37,027 nt of DNA from DASPRM01 sp035319065 (GCA_035319065.1 DATHDM010000366.1:1-37027); one strand, 5' to 3'; shown: positions 24,500-32,718, numbered from the stretch's first letter. Notes: generated by a model from the sequence alone, not told the origin. Made by a program: numbers and translations.

Positions 24500-24527
24500 G
24501 CCGGCCGATTGGCAGATTCGATAACCG

Positions 24528-24899
24528 TCACTTTCCCAGTATCCCGCGCACGTGAATGGTTTTGCTCTTCTCGTCCAGGTCGCCGGCGACGTTCACGGCC
24601 TTCCCCGCCCACTTCGCAGCCTCCAGCTGATCGTCCAGCCGGTACACGTTCTGTTTCACCACCAGCACGTAGCTGGCTCCGAAGTGTTCGACGCAGTGGC
24701 GCGCACAGGAGGCGGCATTTTCGCCGAAGGCCTTGTTCTTCAGCATCTCCTTGTGTGACCGGCTCAGGGAGTGCACGTTCATGGCGCAAGAGCTGTCGGC
24801 GATCTCCCCCTGGAAGGTCGCCGGGGCCCTGCTCTGCGCCCGCCCGGGAACGCACGCCGCCAGCCCGATGCCCAAGACCAGTACCCAACTCCACTTCAT
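24528..24899 (-). CDS. Small Cys-containing lipoprotein, unknown function, last gene of the CuA operon
   Basis: 123 residues. AAGGAGAAGAT lies immediately before ATG 24899. A lipobox LAAC with C16 follows a short hydrophobic segment, so it is probably lipidated, although signal peptidase I cleavage near AQS is also possible. Three further cysteines: C38 (ADSSCAM), C65 and C69 (CARHC). The second half is beta rich, with VYRLDDQ and WAGKAVNVAGDLDEKSKTI, resembling an OB-fold. Similar small secreted proteins are common in acidobacteria, but the function is unknown. It follows the CuA gene by 15 bases, so it is in the same operon. Cys-x3-Cys near His could hold a metal. Confidence 0.75.
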   Translation of the reverse strand: MKWSWVLVLGIGLAACVPGRAQSRAPATFQGEIADSSCAMNVHSLSRSHKEMLKNKAFGENAASCARHCVEHFGASYVLVVKQNVYRLDDQLEAAKWAGKAVNVAGDLDEKSKTIHVRGILGK

Positions 24900-24914
24900 A
24901 TCTTCTCCTTAATG

Positions 24915-25337
24915 CTAAGCCGCAACGATCACCTTCATCTGCATGCCATCGTGTCGCTCGCTGCAGATCACGGTACAGACCACGAGGTACTCCCCCGGCT
25001 CCTCCGGCACGCGCAGAACGAATTCCTGGGTGCCGGGCTGGAGCAGCAGGTTCCAGTCCGCGACCTTGGCGCCGCCTTTCGCGCGGATCAAGGCGAACCC
25101 GTGCACCGATCCATCGCGATTCCGAGTCTTCGCCTTCCTGGCCGTGATGCGCAGCCTTACCTCGGTTCCCGCCTTGAGCGTGAGCGTGGGGTTGGCGACG
25201 CCGTTCATGCGGTAGCGGCTGTCCTTGTCGGCCAGGATTTCAACGATCTGCGGCGCCGCCTGCGCCCACAAGGCCGCCGTCAACAGCAGCGTGCAGGCGC
25301 AAATCGCCAATCTTAGAACCTGATTCCGCCCCGCCAT
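24915..25337 (-). CDS. Soluble CuA-type cupredoxin
   Basis: 140 residues from ATG 25337. A signal peptide (VLRLAICACTLLLTAALWAQA) is followed by a cupredoxin beta barrel. The C-terminus has C121-x3-C125-x3-H129-x2-M132, the exact spacing of the binuclear CuA centre of cytochrome oxidase subunit II, and H79 (VHGF) is the probable fifth ligand. The COX2 transmembrane hairpin and the nitrous-oxide reductase propeller are both absent. It is thus a free periplasmic CuA domain that could receive electrons from the adjacent cytochrome c, or act as a copper carrier. It overlaps nothing; the cytochrome stop at 25340 lies two bases before its ATG. The frame open upstream into the cytochrome is not coding. 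Confidence 0.86.
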   Translation of the reverse strand: MAGRNQVLRLAICACTLLLTAALWAQAAPQIVEILADKDSRYRMNGVANPTLTLKAGTEVRLRITARKAKTRNRDGSVHGFALIRAKGGAKVADWNLLLQPGTQEFVLRVPEEPGEYLVVCTVICSERHDGMQMKVIVAA

Positions 25338-25339
25338 TT

Positions 25340-25636
25340 CTACTCCGTCATGTACGCCAGGATGAAGCGCATGTCTTCGTCGGTGATCGTAGCCCGCACC
25401 CGCATGTGCCGGACGATAGTGGCCATCATTCGAGGCGGAAACTTGTGCGGCGCCTGGTGGCAGCGTCCGCAGTTGGTGCGGAACCGCTTCTCGCCCTCCA
25501 GCCTGGTGGCGGAGGCGTCCTGGCTCACCACCGTACTCACCGACGCGGCGGATTCGGTCGAGCGGTCCGAGGCGCGATCCGCCGAGATCGCCAGCGCCGA
25601 GGCTGCCAGCAGGCACAGCATCATCGCCCATCTCAT
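25340..25636 (-). CDS. Mono-haem cytochrome c, exported
   Basis: 98 residues with a signal peptide (first 19 residues) and one haem motif CGRCH (C56, C59, H60). Methionines in RMMATIVRHM and DEDMRFILAYM offer a distal ligand, as in small class I cytochromes. ATG 25636 overlaps the barrel gene's stop codon by the ATGA pattern, and the CuA gene follows two bases after its own stop. Together the overlaps make a tightly coupled operon. The pairing with a CuA domain suggests a one-electron exchange between them. Confidence 0.86.
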   Translation of the reverse strand: MRWAMMLCLLAASALAISADRASDRSTESAASVSTVVSQDASATRLEGEKRFRTNCGRCHQAPHKFPPRMMATIVRHMRVRATITDEDMRFILAYMTE

Positions 25637-26676
25637 TGCATTCCTCCGCGCCCCAGGGGAATCGCAAAGCGGTAAGTCAGCCCAACCGTCCAGATATTGC
25701 GGTCGCTCTCGGAGCTGAATTGGCGTCCGTAGCTGGCTGTAGCCCGCAGCCCGTCGCGCAGGTAGTAGTTCAGCCCGAATTCGACCTGCTGCGTGTCCAC
25801 CGGCGGCAGCTCATCGGAAATCGCACCTTCCTTCACGAAGAACTGCTGGACCCGCGCCACCAGCTGCAGATGCCGAGTGATCACCGGCACGCGCGACAAG
25901 TTGGTCAATCGCAGCGCAGGCTCGATCCAGTACCCGCGCCCATCCTCCGAAGTCACGAATTCCGAGCGAACGTCGAAAGGTATCCGCCGGGGCTGCCACT
26001 CGAAATGTGCGCCCACGCGATTGTCGTGCGTCTCCTGGAGCGAATGCTGCAAGGAGACGCCCAGCTCCAGCCGCTGCCTGGGGAGGAAGACGCCCACGCG
26101 GCCGCCGGTCCAGCGCTCCGAAGCCAGCGTTTCGTTGGTCGCCAGCACAGAGAAATAGGCCGCGTAGTTCAGGTTCACGGCCGGAGTGACGGAAAATCCG
26201 CCACGCAGCATCGCGCCGTTGCTCGACTGGGTTCCGATGGGCAGTATCATGGGATCAGGCTGCAGGTCGCGAATCCAGACCGGATACAGCCGCTCGTTGT
26301 AAATGCCGAAGGGAGTCAGAAACCTTCCCACGCTGAGGGTCACATATCGGTTCGCGATATAGTCGAGCTGCAGGTACTCGAGTTCTTTCGCCACCGGGCC
26401 GCCCAATGGCCCGGCGCCGTTCTGGCGGGTGAAGTCCCCTTCGAACGCCGCTCGCGACTCGATGAGCCACTTGTCTTTGATGGGAACCAGCAACACAGGA
26501 GAAACAATGGTGACCAGCGTGGTTTGCCCGCCGTCCACAAAAGGAATGAACCCCATGCCAGCCGACAGCACCGGCACGGGCGTTATCTCCGGACTCGCTG
26601 CCTGCGCCGGGGCCAGCGCGGCCAAGAGCAGCAGTCCCACTAGCCAGCCGAGCTGCCTAGCTCGCTTCCACCACAT
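25633..26676 (-). CDS. Outer-membrane beta-barrel (porin-like) protein
   Basis: About 347 residues from ATG 26676; GTG at 26682 is an alternative. A signal peptide (WWKRARQLGWLVGLLLLAALAPAQA) leads into alternating, aromatic-rich strands: LEYLQLDYIANRYVTLSVGRFLTPFGIYNER, VEFGLNYYLRDGLRATASYGRQF, ending in NIWTVGLTYRFAIPL. The pattern fits a 14-16-strand porin, and GRFLTPFGIYNERLYP is common in phosphate-selective-type and related porins. It is the first gene of the operon with the cytochrome and CuA genes. No specific substrate can be given. Confidence 0.8.
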   Translation of the reverse strand: MWWKRARQLGWLVGLLLLAALAPAQAASPEITPVPVLSAGMGFIPFVDGGQTTLVTIVSPVLLVPIKDKWLIESRAAFEGDFTRQNGAGPLGGPVAKELEYLQLDYIANRYVTLSVGRFLTPFGIYNERLYPVWIRDLQPDPMILPIGTQSSNGAMLRGGFSVTPAVNLNYAAYFSVLATNETLASERWTGGRVGVFLPRQRLELGVSLQHSLQETHDNRVGAHFEWQPRRIPFDVRSEFVTSEDGRGYWIEPALRLTNLSRVPVITRHLQLVARVQQFFVKEGAISDELPPVDTQQVEFGLNYYLRDGLRATASYGRQFSSESDRNIWTVGLTYRFAIPLGRGGMQ

Positions 26677-26790
26677 ACCCACCCCACAGCAGAATTCGTT
26701 GCTGCAGGAGGTTGCAATCGGCAGACCGTTGTTGGGCTACGGCTAAATTGTTGCAAACAGGACTAGCCGGCCGGACACCGGCACGGGGAG

Positions 26791-26821
26791 CTTGAGACAC
26801 GGAATGTCAACTTGAGACACG
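26791..26821 (+). repeat. Two direct repeats CTTGAGACACG with 20-base spacing upstream of the barrel operon
   Basis: The 11-base unit starts at 26791 and 26811, exactly 20 bases apart (two helical turns). It lies about 115 bases upstream of the barrel gene start and 50 bases beyond the end of the DUF4010 gene. It may be an operator or the worn end of an insertion sequence; the sequence alone does not decide. Confidence 0.5.
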
Positions 26822-26868
26822 AGATCGCTTCGGCGGGGAGGCTTCAAGCCCGGCCGTTTCCCGCAAGG

Positions 26869-28098
26869 TCACGTCCGCAGATACATCATGGTTACGCCCG
26901 CGGCGAGCATGAGCACGAATCCGGCGGCCACCCGCAGGTAGTAGGCGGAGTTGCGGCTGGCCACTGCCAGCGCACTCTTGAACAGGGAATTGGCGGCAAT
27001 GGCGATCAGGATGGCCAGCAGCGCCTGGCGGATCACCGTCTCTCCCGCGTTCACCGAGGCTCCCAGCGATAGCAGGACGGGGTCCACATCGATAAGTCCC
27101 GAGATCCCCGCCGCCACCAGTTGTCCGCGGTCGCCGAAGTAGTATTTTCCGGCGCGGGTGAGGAACAGAATCACGGTGAAGGCCACGCCCAAGCGCAAGG
27201 CCGGGCCGATGGTGAAGGGATTCCTGAACACCGGGGGCAGGGCGGGAGCGGCAGCGGAGCGCGACATGCCCAGCATCCAGGCCGAGGCGATTCCGACCAG
27301 CATCATCAGCCCCAGCATGGGCAAGGCGTGTTTCGCGAGCTCCGGGCTGATCACCAGCAGGATTACCAGCGCGCGCGGGAACAGGATCGAGTTAGCCAGC
27401 AGAGTCGCGCCCGCCAGATCGACGGCGGCCGGCGCGTTTTCCACTACCACCCGCGATATGGCACCCGTGTAAGCCGTTGTCGATGCCAGCCCGCCAACCA
27501 CCGCGCTGAGCTGCACCCCCCTTCCCGGCCCCACGAACTTGGTGAGGAAGTAACCGACGAACGAGATCCCCGAAACCAGGATCACGAACAGCCAGATCTT
27601 GCGCGGCTCGAAGAATCCCAGCGGTCCGTAGGCGCCCTTGGGCAGCAGGGGGTACAGCACGAACACCAGCGCCAGGTACTTCAGGATGTCGCCATACTCC
27701 TGCTCGGAGATGGTCTCCAGGGCGATGCGGTGGAGCTGAGTCTTGCGCTCCAGGATCAGCGCCAGCGCGATGGCCAGGGCCGCGCTCAGCGTGCGCGCCT
27801 GCGTCAGGCACAAATATCCCAGGAGGAAAATTGCCAGCTCCGCCAGTTCGGTGGTGATGCCGGTTCGCTGCGGGTGCTGTGCCCGCATGACGAGCAGCAC
27901 GGCGGAGGTGGCCAGAAGCAGAGCCACGGTGAGGGCGGTAATGCCGATCGAGCCGCTAAGCGCGCCCAGCAGCGCCACCAGCACCGAATCACGCAGGCCC
28001 GGCTTGGGAGGCCCGGCATCCTCCTCGCGGGTCCGGCCCACCAGCAATCCAATGGCGATGGCCAGGGCAAAGCCGACGGCTTGATTTGAAAAGTTCAA
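26869..28098 (-). CDS. MgtC/SapB-type DUF4010 membrane protein
   Basis: 409 residues with about a dozen hydrophobic helices. The N-terminus (FALAIAIGLLVGRTREE) resembles the MgtC/SapB start, and the second half (VVGGLASTTAYTGAISR, LLANSILFPRALVI) is the DUF4010 signature. These proteins are inner-membrane, of uncertain function; MgtC homologues are tied to Mg and ATP homeostasis. The start is TTG 28098, and its ribosome binding site is weak. Confidence 0.85.
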   Translation of the reverse strand: MNFSNQAVGFALAIAIGLLVGRTREEDAGPPKPGLRDSVLVALLGALSGSIGITALTVALLLATSAVLLVMRAQHPQRTGITTELAELAIFLLGYLCLTQARTLSAALAIALALILERKTQLHRIALETISEQEYGDILKYLALVFVLYPLLPKGAYGPLGFFEPRKIWLFVILVSGISFVGYFLTKFVGPGRGVQLSAVVGGLASTTAYTGAISRVVVENAPAAVDLAGATLLANSILFPRALVILLVISPELAKHALPMLGLMMLVGIASAWMLGMSRSAAAPALPPVFRNPFTIGPALRLGVAFTVILFLTRAGKYYFGDRGQLVAAGISGLIDVDPVLLSLGASVNAGETVIRQALLAILIAIAANSLFKSALAVASRNSAYYLRVAAGFVLMLAAGVTMMYLRT

Positions 28099-28343
28099 CG
28101 AACCTGACGCCGCAAACGCAGGCTGGTTGCCGATTCTACGAAGCTACCCGCACCCTGTCACCATTTTCCGAGCCTCACGAAGGCGCCTGTCATCCCAAGT
28201 TTGTGGCGCGCGAGGGATATGCAACCCTGATTTCACGACCTGCGAGTTACCCGGTTGCCGTCAACGCGATTACCGGTTCGCCGAATGCCGCTTTCTTTCC
28301 ACTTGCCAGCCGCCGCCTGAAACTGGAAACTTGTTCGCGCTCG

Positions 28344-29027
28344 ATGAACGTCGCAATTTTCGGCGGCACCTTCGATCCCATACATCGTGGCCACCTGGCG
28401 GTGGCTAGCGCCGCCCGTCGCCGCTTCCATCTGCAACAGGTCCTTTTCATCCCCTCGGGCAATCCGCCGCACAAGCGCCACCAGCCGCTGGCCTCGTTTG
28501 CCCATCGCTACGCCATGGTGACGCTGGCAACCGCCGGCCACACCGGATTCGTGCCCTCACTGCTGGAAGCGCCTGCCGCCGGGAGCCGCCACACGCCGCC
28601 CAGCTACACCATCGACACCTTGCGCCACCTGCGGCCCATCCTTAAGGGCGGCGATCGGCTTATGCTGATCATCGGTATCGACGCCTTTCTCGACATTGCC
28701 AAGTGGCACCGGGCAGAGAGCGTTCTGCGCCAGGCCGAGTTCGTCGTGGCCAGCCGCCCCGGCTTTTCGCTCGACGATGTCGCCGCCGCGCTGCCGCCTG
28801 CCGTCCGGCCGTCCGCCGCTGTCTGGGCAACGCGCCGGTCCGCGTCTTCGAACAAAATCGTTCTCGGCGACGTCAAGATTCATCTCCTCGCCGGCGTGCA
28901 CCGGGACATCTCCGCCACCCAGATCCGCTCCGCCGCGCGCTCAGGCCGCAACCTCGATCGCCTGGTCCCCAGTTCGGTCGCCGACTACATCCGCAAGATG
29001 GACCTGTACCGCTCGCCGCCGGCGTGA
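28344..29027 (+). CDS. nadD: Nicotinate-nucleotide adenylyltransferase
   Basis: 227 residues from ATG 28344. The nucleotidyltransferase motif GGTFDPIHRGH starts at residue 7. SYTIDTL and, near the end, ISATQIRSAARSG match the ISSTxIR block of NadD. It makes deamido-NAD from NaMN and ATP in the cytoplasm. The open frame extends about 250 bases upstream without protein character. It is followed by rsfS, the usual bacterial pairing, and by no holA or obg. Confidence 0.93.
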   Translation: MNVAIFGGTFDPIHRGHLAVASAARRRFHLQQVLFIPSGNPPHKRHQPLASFAHRYAMVTLATAGHTGFVPSLLEAPAAGSRHTPPSYTIDTLRHLRPILKGGDRLMLIIGIDAFLDIAKWHRAESVLRQAEFVVASRPGFSLDDVAAALPPAVRPSAAVWATRRSASSNKIVLGDVKIHLLAGVHRDISATQIRSAARSGRNLDRLVPSSVADYIRKMDLYRSPPA

Positions 29028-29085
29028 CCCCGTTTCCGCTTGCAGCGCGGCGCGCGAGAACGCGATTCATTTATCCTGAGGTTCG

Positions 29086-29562
29086 ATGGCAAGAACGAAG
29101 ACGAACACAAACCAGACCCGACAGCAACTGGTGGCCGCGGTCGCGGCTGCTGAATCGCGCAAGGCCGAAGACGTCGCGATTCTCGAACTGGACAAGCACT
29201 CGGGTGCGTTCACCGACTACTTCCTCATCTGCTCGGGCAGCAACCCGCGGCAGATTCAGGCCATCGCCGATGCGGTCGATGAACAATTGGGCCAGTCCGG
29301 CCTTCGCCCCACGCACGTCGAGGGCTACACTCAGGCGGAGTGGATTCTGCTCGACTACGTGGACTTCGTGGTGCACATCTTTTCCACGCGCGCCCGCAAT
29401 TTCTACAACCTGGAGCGGCTTTGGAAGTCGGCCATGCGCATGAACGCCGCCGAATTCGCTGCCGCTGCTGCCGCAGCGACCAGGAAACGCGCGCCGCGTA
29501 AGCTCCGCTCCGCCGCACCGGCGGCGAAGGCCCGTCGAACCCGCCGACCCAAGAAGAAATAG
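29086..29562 (+). CDS. rsfS: Ribosome silencing factor RsfS
   Basis: 158 residues. Residues 15-110 match the RsfS/iojap family (DVAILELD, TDYFLICSGSNPRQIQAIAD, GYTQAEWILLDYVDFVVHIF). It binds L14 of the large subunit and blocks joining when nutrients run low. The final 40 residues are an unusual Ala/Arg/Lys-rich tail (AAAAAATRKRAPRKLRSAAP) that would bind RNA non-specifically. It is 58 bases downstream of nadD. Confidence 0.93.
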   Translation: MARTKTNTNQTRQQLVAAVAAAESRKAEDVAILELDKHSGAFTDYFLICSGSNPRQIQAIADAVDEQLGQSGLRPTHVEGYTQAEWILLDYVDFVVHIFSTRARNFYNLERLWKSAMRMNAAEFAAAAAAATRKRAPRKLRSAAPAAKARRTRRPKKK

Positions 29563-29697
29563 CGGGAGCTTGTCTGCGCTCAGCTTGACCAAGAACATAC
29601 GCGGAGGGATGAGGGGCAAGCGTATTCGGGTAAATTGAAGCCAGGGTCTGGCAGGTCGCGTATGCCCGTTTCCTTCCCTGAGACTATGCCCCTTCCG

Positions 29698-29719
29698 CCT
29701 CGATCCTGTAAGATTGAGG
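29698..29719 (+). promoter_or_regulatory. Hairpin covering the hpnH ribosome binding site
   Basis: CCTCGATC (29698-29705) pairs with GATTGAGG (29712-29719) through one G-U pair, with loop CTGTAA. The second arm overlaps GAGGGG, the presumed Shine-Dalgarno of hpnH at 29716-29721. This could lower translation or be a protein or RNA switch. Seen in sequence; the effect is inferred. Confidence 0.45.
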
Positions 29720-29726
29720 GGACGGT

Positions 29727-30824
29727 ATGCCGGTTCCCGTATCCCAGATGTGGACTGTCGCTTCCTACGTCCTCAGCCAGAAGCTGAAGGGGCGGAAGCA
29801 CTTTCCCGTGGTGCTGATGTTGGAGCCGCTGATGCGCTGCAACCTGGCCTGCGCCGGGTGCGGCAAAATCCAATACCCCGCACACGTGCTCAAGACGGAC
29901 CTTACGCCCGAGCAGTGCTTTCAGGCGGTGGAAGAGTGCGGCGCTCCCCTGGTCAGCATTCCGGGGGGCGAGCCGCTGATGCATCCCCAGATCGCCGCGA
30001 TCGTCCGCGGCCTGGTGGCGCGCAGGAAGTACGTCTATCTGTGCACCAACGGGCTGTTGTTGAGCCAGAAGCTGGACGAGTTTACCCCCAGCAAGTATTT
30101 TTCCTTTGTCGTCCACATGGACGGCCAGCGCGAGCACCACGACTTCTCCGTCTGCCGCGAAGGCACCTATGACCAGGCCGTCGCCGCGATCCGCGCCGCG
30201 CTCGACCGCGGCTTCCGCGTGACCACCAACACGACGCTCTTCGACGGCGCCGATCCCCAGAGCGTGCGCCAGTTTTTCGACGAGATGATGGACCTGGGCG
30301 TCGAAGGCATGATGCTCTCCCCCGGCTACACCTATGACAAGGCGCCCGACCAGGAGCACTTCCTCAGCAAGCGCAAGACGCGCCGGCTGTTCCGTGAAAT
30401 TCTGAGCAACCGCCGGGCGCAGTGGAAGTTCAACATGAGCCCGCTTTTCCTGGAATTTCTGATGGGACGCCGCGATTACGAGTGCACACCCTGGGGCATG
30501 CCCACTTACAACATCTTCGGCTGGCAGAAGCCGTGTTATCTGCTGCAGGATGGTTACGCCGACAGCTTCGGGGAACTCATTCGCGAGACCGAGTGGGAGC
30601 GCTACGGCGCCCGCAGCGGCAATCACAAGTGCGCCAACTGCATGGTGCACAGCGGGTACGAGACCAGCGCGGTCAATCACACCTTCGGGTCATTGTCAGG
30701 ATTCCTGGCCACCATGCGCGCCACCTTCTTCCACCGTTACAAGGATCCCGAGGTGGGCAGCGGCGGCGCTCCCTCGCATCATCCGCCGCGGCAACTGGTG
30801 CAGATAACGACGCCGGAAGGCTGA
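29727..30824 (+). CDS. hpnH: Radical SAM adenosyl-hopene transferase HpnH
   Basis: 365 residues. The radical SAM cluster is CNLACAGC (C38, C42, C45), preceded by VVLMLEPLMR as in HpnH. IPGGEPLMHP, LCTNGLLL and the C-terminal MVHSGYE domain (DUF3463 type) agree. It attaches the 5'-deoxyadenosyl group of SAM to hopene, the first step of extended hopanoid side chains, which stiffen the outer membrane. No squalene-hopene cyclase or other hpn genes are in the window, so this gene is apart from the cluster. A small unknown gene starts 50 bases downstream. Confidence 0.95.
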   Translation: MPVPVSQMWTVASYVLSQKLKGRKHFPVVLMLEPLMRCNLACAGCGKIQYPAHVLKTDLTPEQCFQAVEECGAPLVSIPGGEPLMHPQIAAIVRGLVARRKYVYLCTNGLLLSQKLDEFTPSKYFSFVVHMDGQREHHDFSVCREGTYDQAVAAIRAALDRGFRVTTNTTLFDGADPQSVRQFFDEMMDLGVEGMMLSPGYTYDKAPDQEHFLSKRKTRRLFREILSNRRAQWKFNMSPLFLEFLMGRRDYECTPWGMPTYNIFGWQKPCYLLQDGYADSFGELIRETEWERYGARSGNHKCANCMVHSGYETSAVNHTFGSLSGFLATMRATFFHRYKDPEVGSGGAPSHHPPRQLVQITTPEG

Positions 30825-30874
30825 CTTCTGCGTGCTTCAGCGCCGTTGATTTATCATTGGACGGTTCGCTTTGT

Positions 30875-31297
30875 ATGTCCGACCCGAAACTCACCAGCCA
30901 TCCGGGCGCCGACGAAGAGTCTCTCGGTACAGTCCACGAGAAGCTAGAAGGCTGGATCCCGTCGATGGCTTCTGACAAGGAAATCCGCCAGGCGCTGGAG
31001 AAGGCCTTCGACTACCGCGGCGACATCACCATCACCCTGCGCAACGGCGAGCGCGTGGAGGGCTACGTCTTCGACCGCCGCAGCCAGGCCCCGTCGCTCA
31101 GCGAATGCACCGTGCGCGTCATGCCCAAGAACCAGTCCGGCAGGATCACACTGCGGTATTCCGATATCGCCGGCCTGGCCTTTACGGGGCGCGACAGCGC
31201 TGCCGGCAAAAGCTTCGAAGCCTGGGTCAAGAAGTACAAGGAAAAGATATCGGCCGGTGAGAAGAACATCGGCATCGACGCTGAACCGCTGGATTAG
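30875..31297 (+). CDS. Small conserved-looking protein of unknown function
   Basis: 140 residues from ATG 30875. I do not recognise the family. Residues 30-110 have a compact beta pattern (DITITLRNGERVEGYVFDR, TVRVMP, GRITLRYSDIAGLAFTGRD) that resembles an SH3-like or Sm-like barrel. The end is lysine rich. It is in line with hpnH, 50 bases upstream, and may be co-transcribed. No signal peptide is visible, so it is cytoplasmic. Confidence 0.7.
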   Translation: MSDPKLTSHPGADEESLGTVHEKLEGWIPSMASDKEIRQALEKAFDYRGDITITLRNGERVEGYVFDRRSQAPSLSECTVRVMPKNQSGRITLRYSDIAGLAFTGRDSAAGKSFEAWVKKYKEKISAGEKNIGIDAEPLD

Positions 31298-31378
31298 CGG
31301 GCAAAAGCTGCGGCGTCCAATCGCGTGTTTGTTCTACTACCGTGCCGACCTTTGAGGCATCACTTAACACATTAGAGC

Positions 31379-31386
31379 GACCGGTC
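31379..31386. promoter_or_regulatory. Candidate operator palindrome GACCGGTC upstream of the alcohol dehydrogenase
   Basis: A perfect eight-base palindrome lies about 58 bases before the start codon of the zinc dehydrogenase gene. Its core resembles sites used by TetR/AcrR regulators of detoxifying dehydrogenases. I could not place a convincing promoter around it. Confidence 0.35.
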
Positions 31387-31443
31387 ATTGCTTCAGCGGT
31401 TCAGATACTCCCAGAAGGTCTAATCCGAAGGAGAAATTCCCAC

Positions 31444-32553
31444 ATGAATCAGTCGACTTCCACCGTCGCCGTACAAGACGAATTAGCAACCGGAAAAGCT
31501 TATGCCGCGAAGGCATTCGGCGCAGCCAGCGCGACCTCCGGCCTCGCACCCCTCTCGATCAAGCGCCGTGCCCAGCGACCCCAGGACGTACAGATCGAAA
31601 TTCTCTATTGCGGCGTGTGCCATTCCGACCTGCACACGGTGCGCAATGAATGGGAAAACTTCATGCCCACCGTTTACCCCTGCGTGCCGGGCCATGAAAT
31701 CGTGGGCCGGGTGACCAAGGTCGGCAGCGCCGTTAAGAAGTTCAAGGAAGGCGATTATGCCGCCGTCGGCTGCCTGGTCGATTCCGACCGTAGCTGCGCT
31801 AACTGCCGCGCCGGCGAGGAGCAGTATTGCGAAAGCCTTCCAACGTTCACCTACAACGGCGAGGATAAGGTACTGGGAGGCGTGACCTACGGCGGCTATT
31901 CCGACAGCATCGTCGTGGATGAGGCCTTCGTGCTGCGCGTGGGGAACAAGGTAAACCTCGCGGGGACGGCTCCGCTGCTCTGCGCCGGGATCACCACCTA
32001 TTCGCCGCTTCGCCACTGGAATGTCGGCAAGGGGCAGAAAGTTGGCGTCGTGGGCCTCGGTGGCCTTGGCCATATGGGGGTGAAGTTCGCCAACGCACTA
32101 GGCGCCCATGTCGTCCTGTTCACGACGTCAGCGAACAAGGTCGCCGATGGACTGCGCCTTGGCGCGCATGAAGTGGTGGTTTCGAAGAACGAAGCCGAAA
32201 TGCAGAAGCACCGCGGCAGTTTCAACCTCATTCTCGATACTGCTTCCGGCGATCACAACGTGAATGCCTACCTCGACCTGTTGAAGCTTGACGGGACACT
32301 CACCATGGTCGGCGCATCCCCGACTCCGCTAGCGATCTCAGCATTCAACCTGCTGTTCGGACGCCACCGGCTGGCCGGCTCCGTCATCGGCGGTCTGCGC
32401 GAGACGCAAGAAATGCTAGATTTCTGCGCCGAGCGCGGCATCACCTCCGACATCGAAATGATTCCCATTCAGAAGATCAACGAAGCTTACGAGCGCCTGC
32501 TGAAGGCGGACGTGAAGTACCGCTTCGTGATCGACATGGCTTCGCTGAAGTAA
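31444..32553 (+). CDS. Zinc-dependent alcohol dehydrogenase, cinnamyl-alcohol/YahK type
   Basis: About 369 residues from ATG 31444, after AAGGAGA. Catalytic zinc ligands are C59 (CGVCHSD) and H84 (GHE), with a third Cys in PLLCAG. Structural zinc ligands are C110, C118, C121 and C129. GLGGLGHMGV is the NADP-binding Rossmann turn. The family reduces a broad set of aldehydes with NADPH in the cytoplasm. An N-terminal extension of about 20 residues precedes the usual start. The gene has its own upstream region with a palindrome and is followed by a long hairpin. Confidence 0.92.
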   Translation: MNQSTSTVAVQDELATGKAYAAKAFGAASATSGLAPLSIKRRAQRPQDVQIEILYCGVCHSDLHTVRNEWENFMPTVYPCVPGHEIVGRVTKVGSAVKKFKEGDYAAVGCLVDSDRSCANCRAGEEQYCESLPTFTYNGEDKVLGGVTYGGYSDSIVVDEAFVLRVGNKVNLAGTAPLLCAGITTYSPLRHWNVGKGQKVGVVGLGGLGHMGVKFANALGAHVVLFTTSANKVADGLRLGAHEVVVSKNEAEMQKHRGSFNLILDTASGDHNVNAYLDLLKLDGTLTMVGASPTPLAISAFNLLFGRHRLAGSVIGGLRETQEMLDFCAERGITSDIEMIPIQKINEAYERLLKADVKYRFVIDMASLK

Positions 32554-32570
32554 CGCGCGACTACCAATCT

Positions 32571-32615
32571 CGGCCCACCCTGTCGGTCAAAAAAGCAGCC
32601 GACAAGGGTGGGCCG
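32571..32615. repeat. Long inverted repeat, possible intergenic palindromic repeat or terminator
   Basis: Arms CGGCCCACCCTGTCGG (32571-32586) and CCGACAAGGGTGGGCCG (32599-32615) pair over 16 base pairs with one bulged A and a 12-base loop. It starts 18 bases after the dehydrogenase stop codon and precedes the polyferredoxin gene. There is no T-run. From memory, similar GGCCCACCC hairpins are scattered between genes in acidobacteria. Confidence 0.7.
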
Positions 32616-32718
32616 CCATCCATTCTTCACGTCATTCTGGGCGGGGTTCCCCGTGACTTCAGTCACAGACCCGGGTGAGCCCGCGCCCTACTCTTCTCCT
32701 GGGGCAACCGATCCGCCG

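Noticed and set aside
25338..25667. Upstream extension of the CuA reading frame
   Set aside because: It overlaps the cytochrome gene in another frame; the real start with a signal peptide is at 25337.
29041..29085. Possible terminator between nadD and rsfS
   Set aside because: GCGCG-type pairing exists but is short, with no T-run; an operon is more likely.
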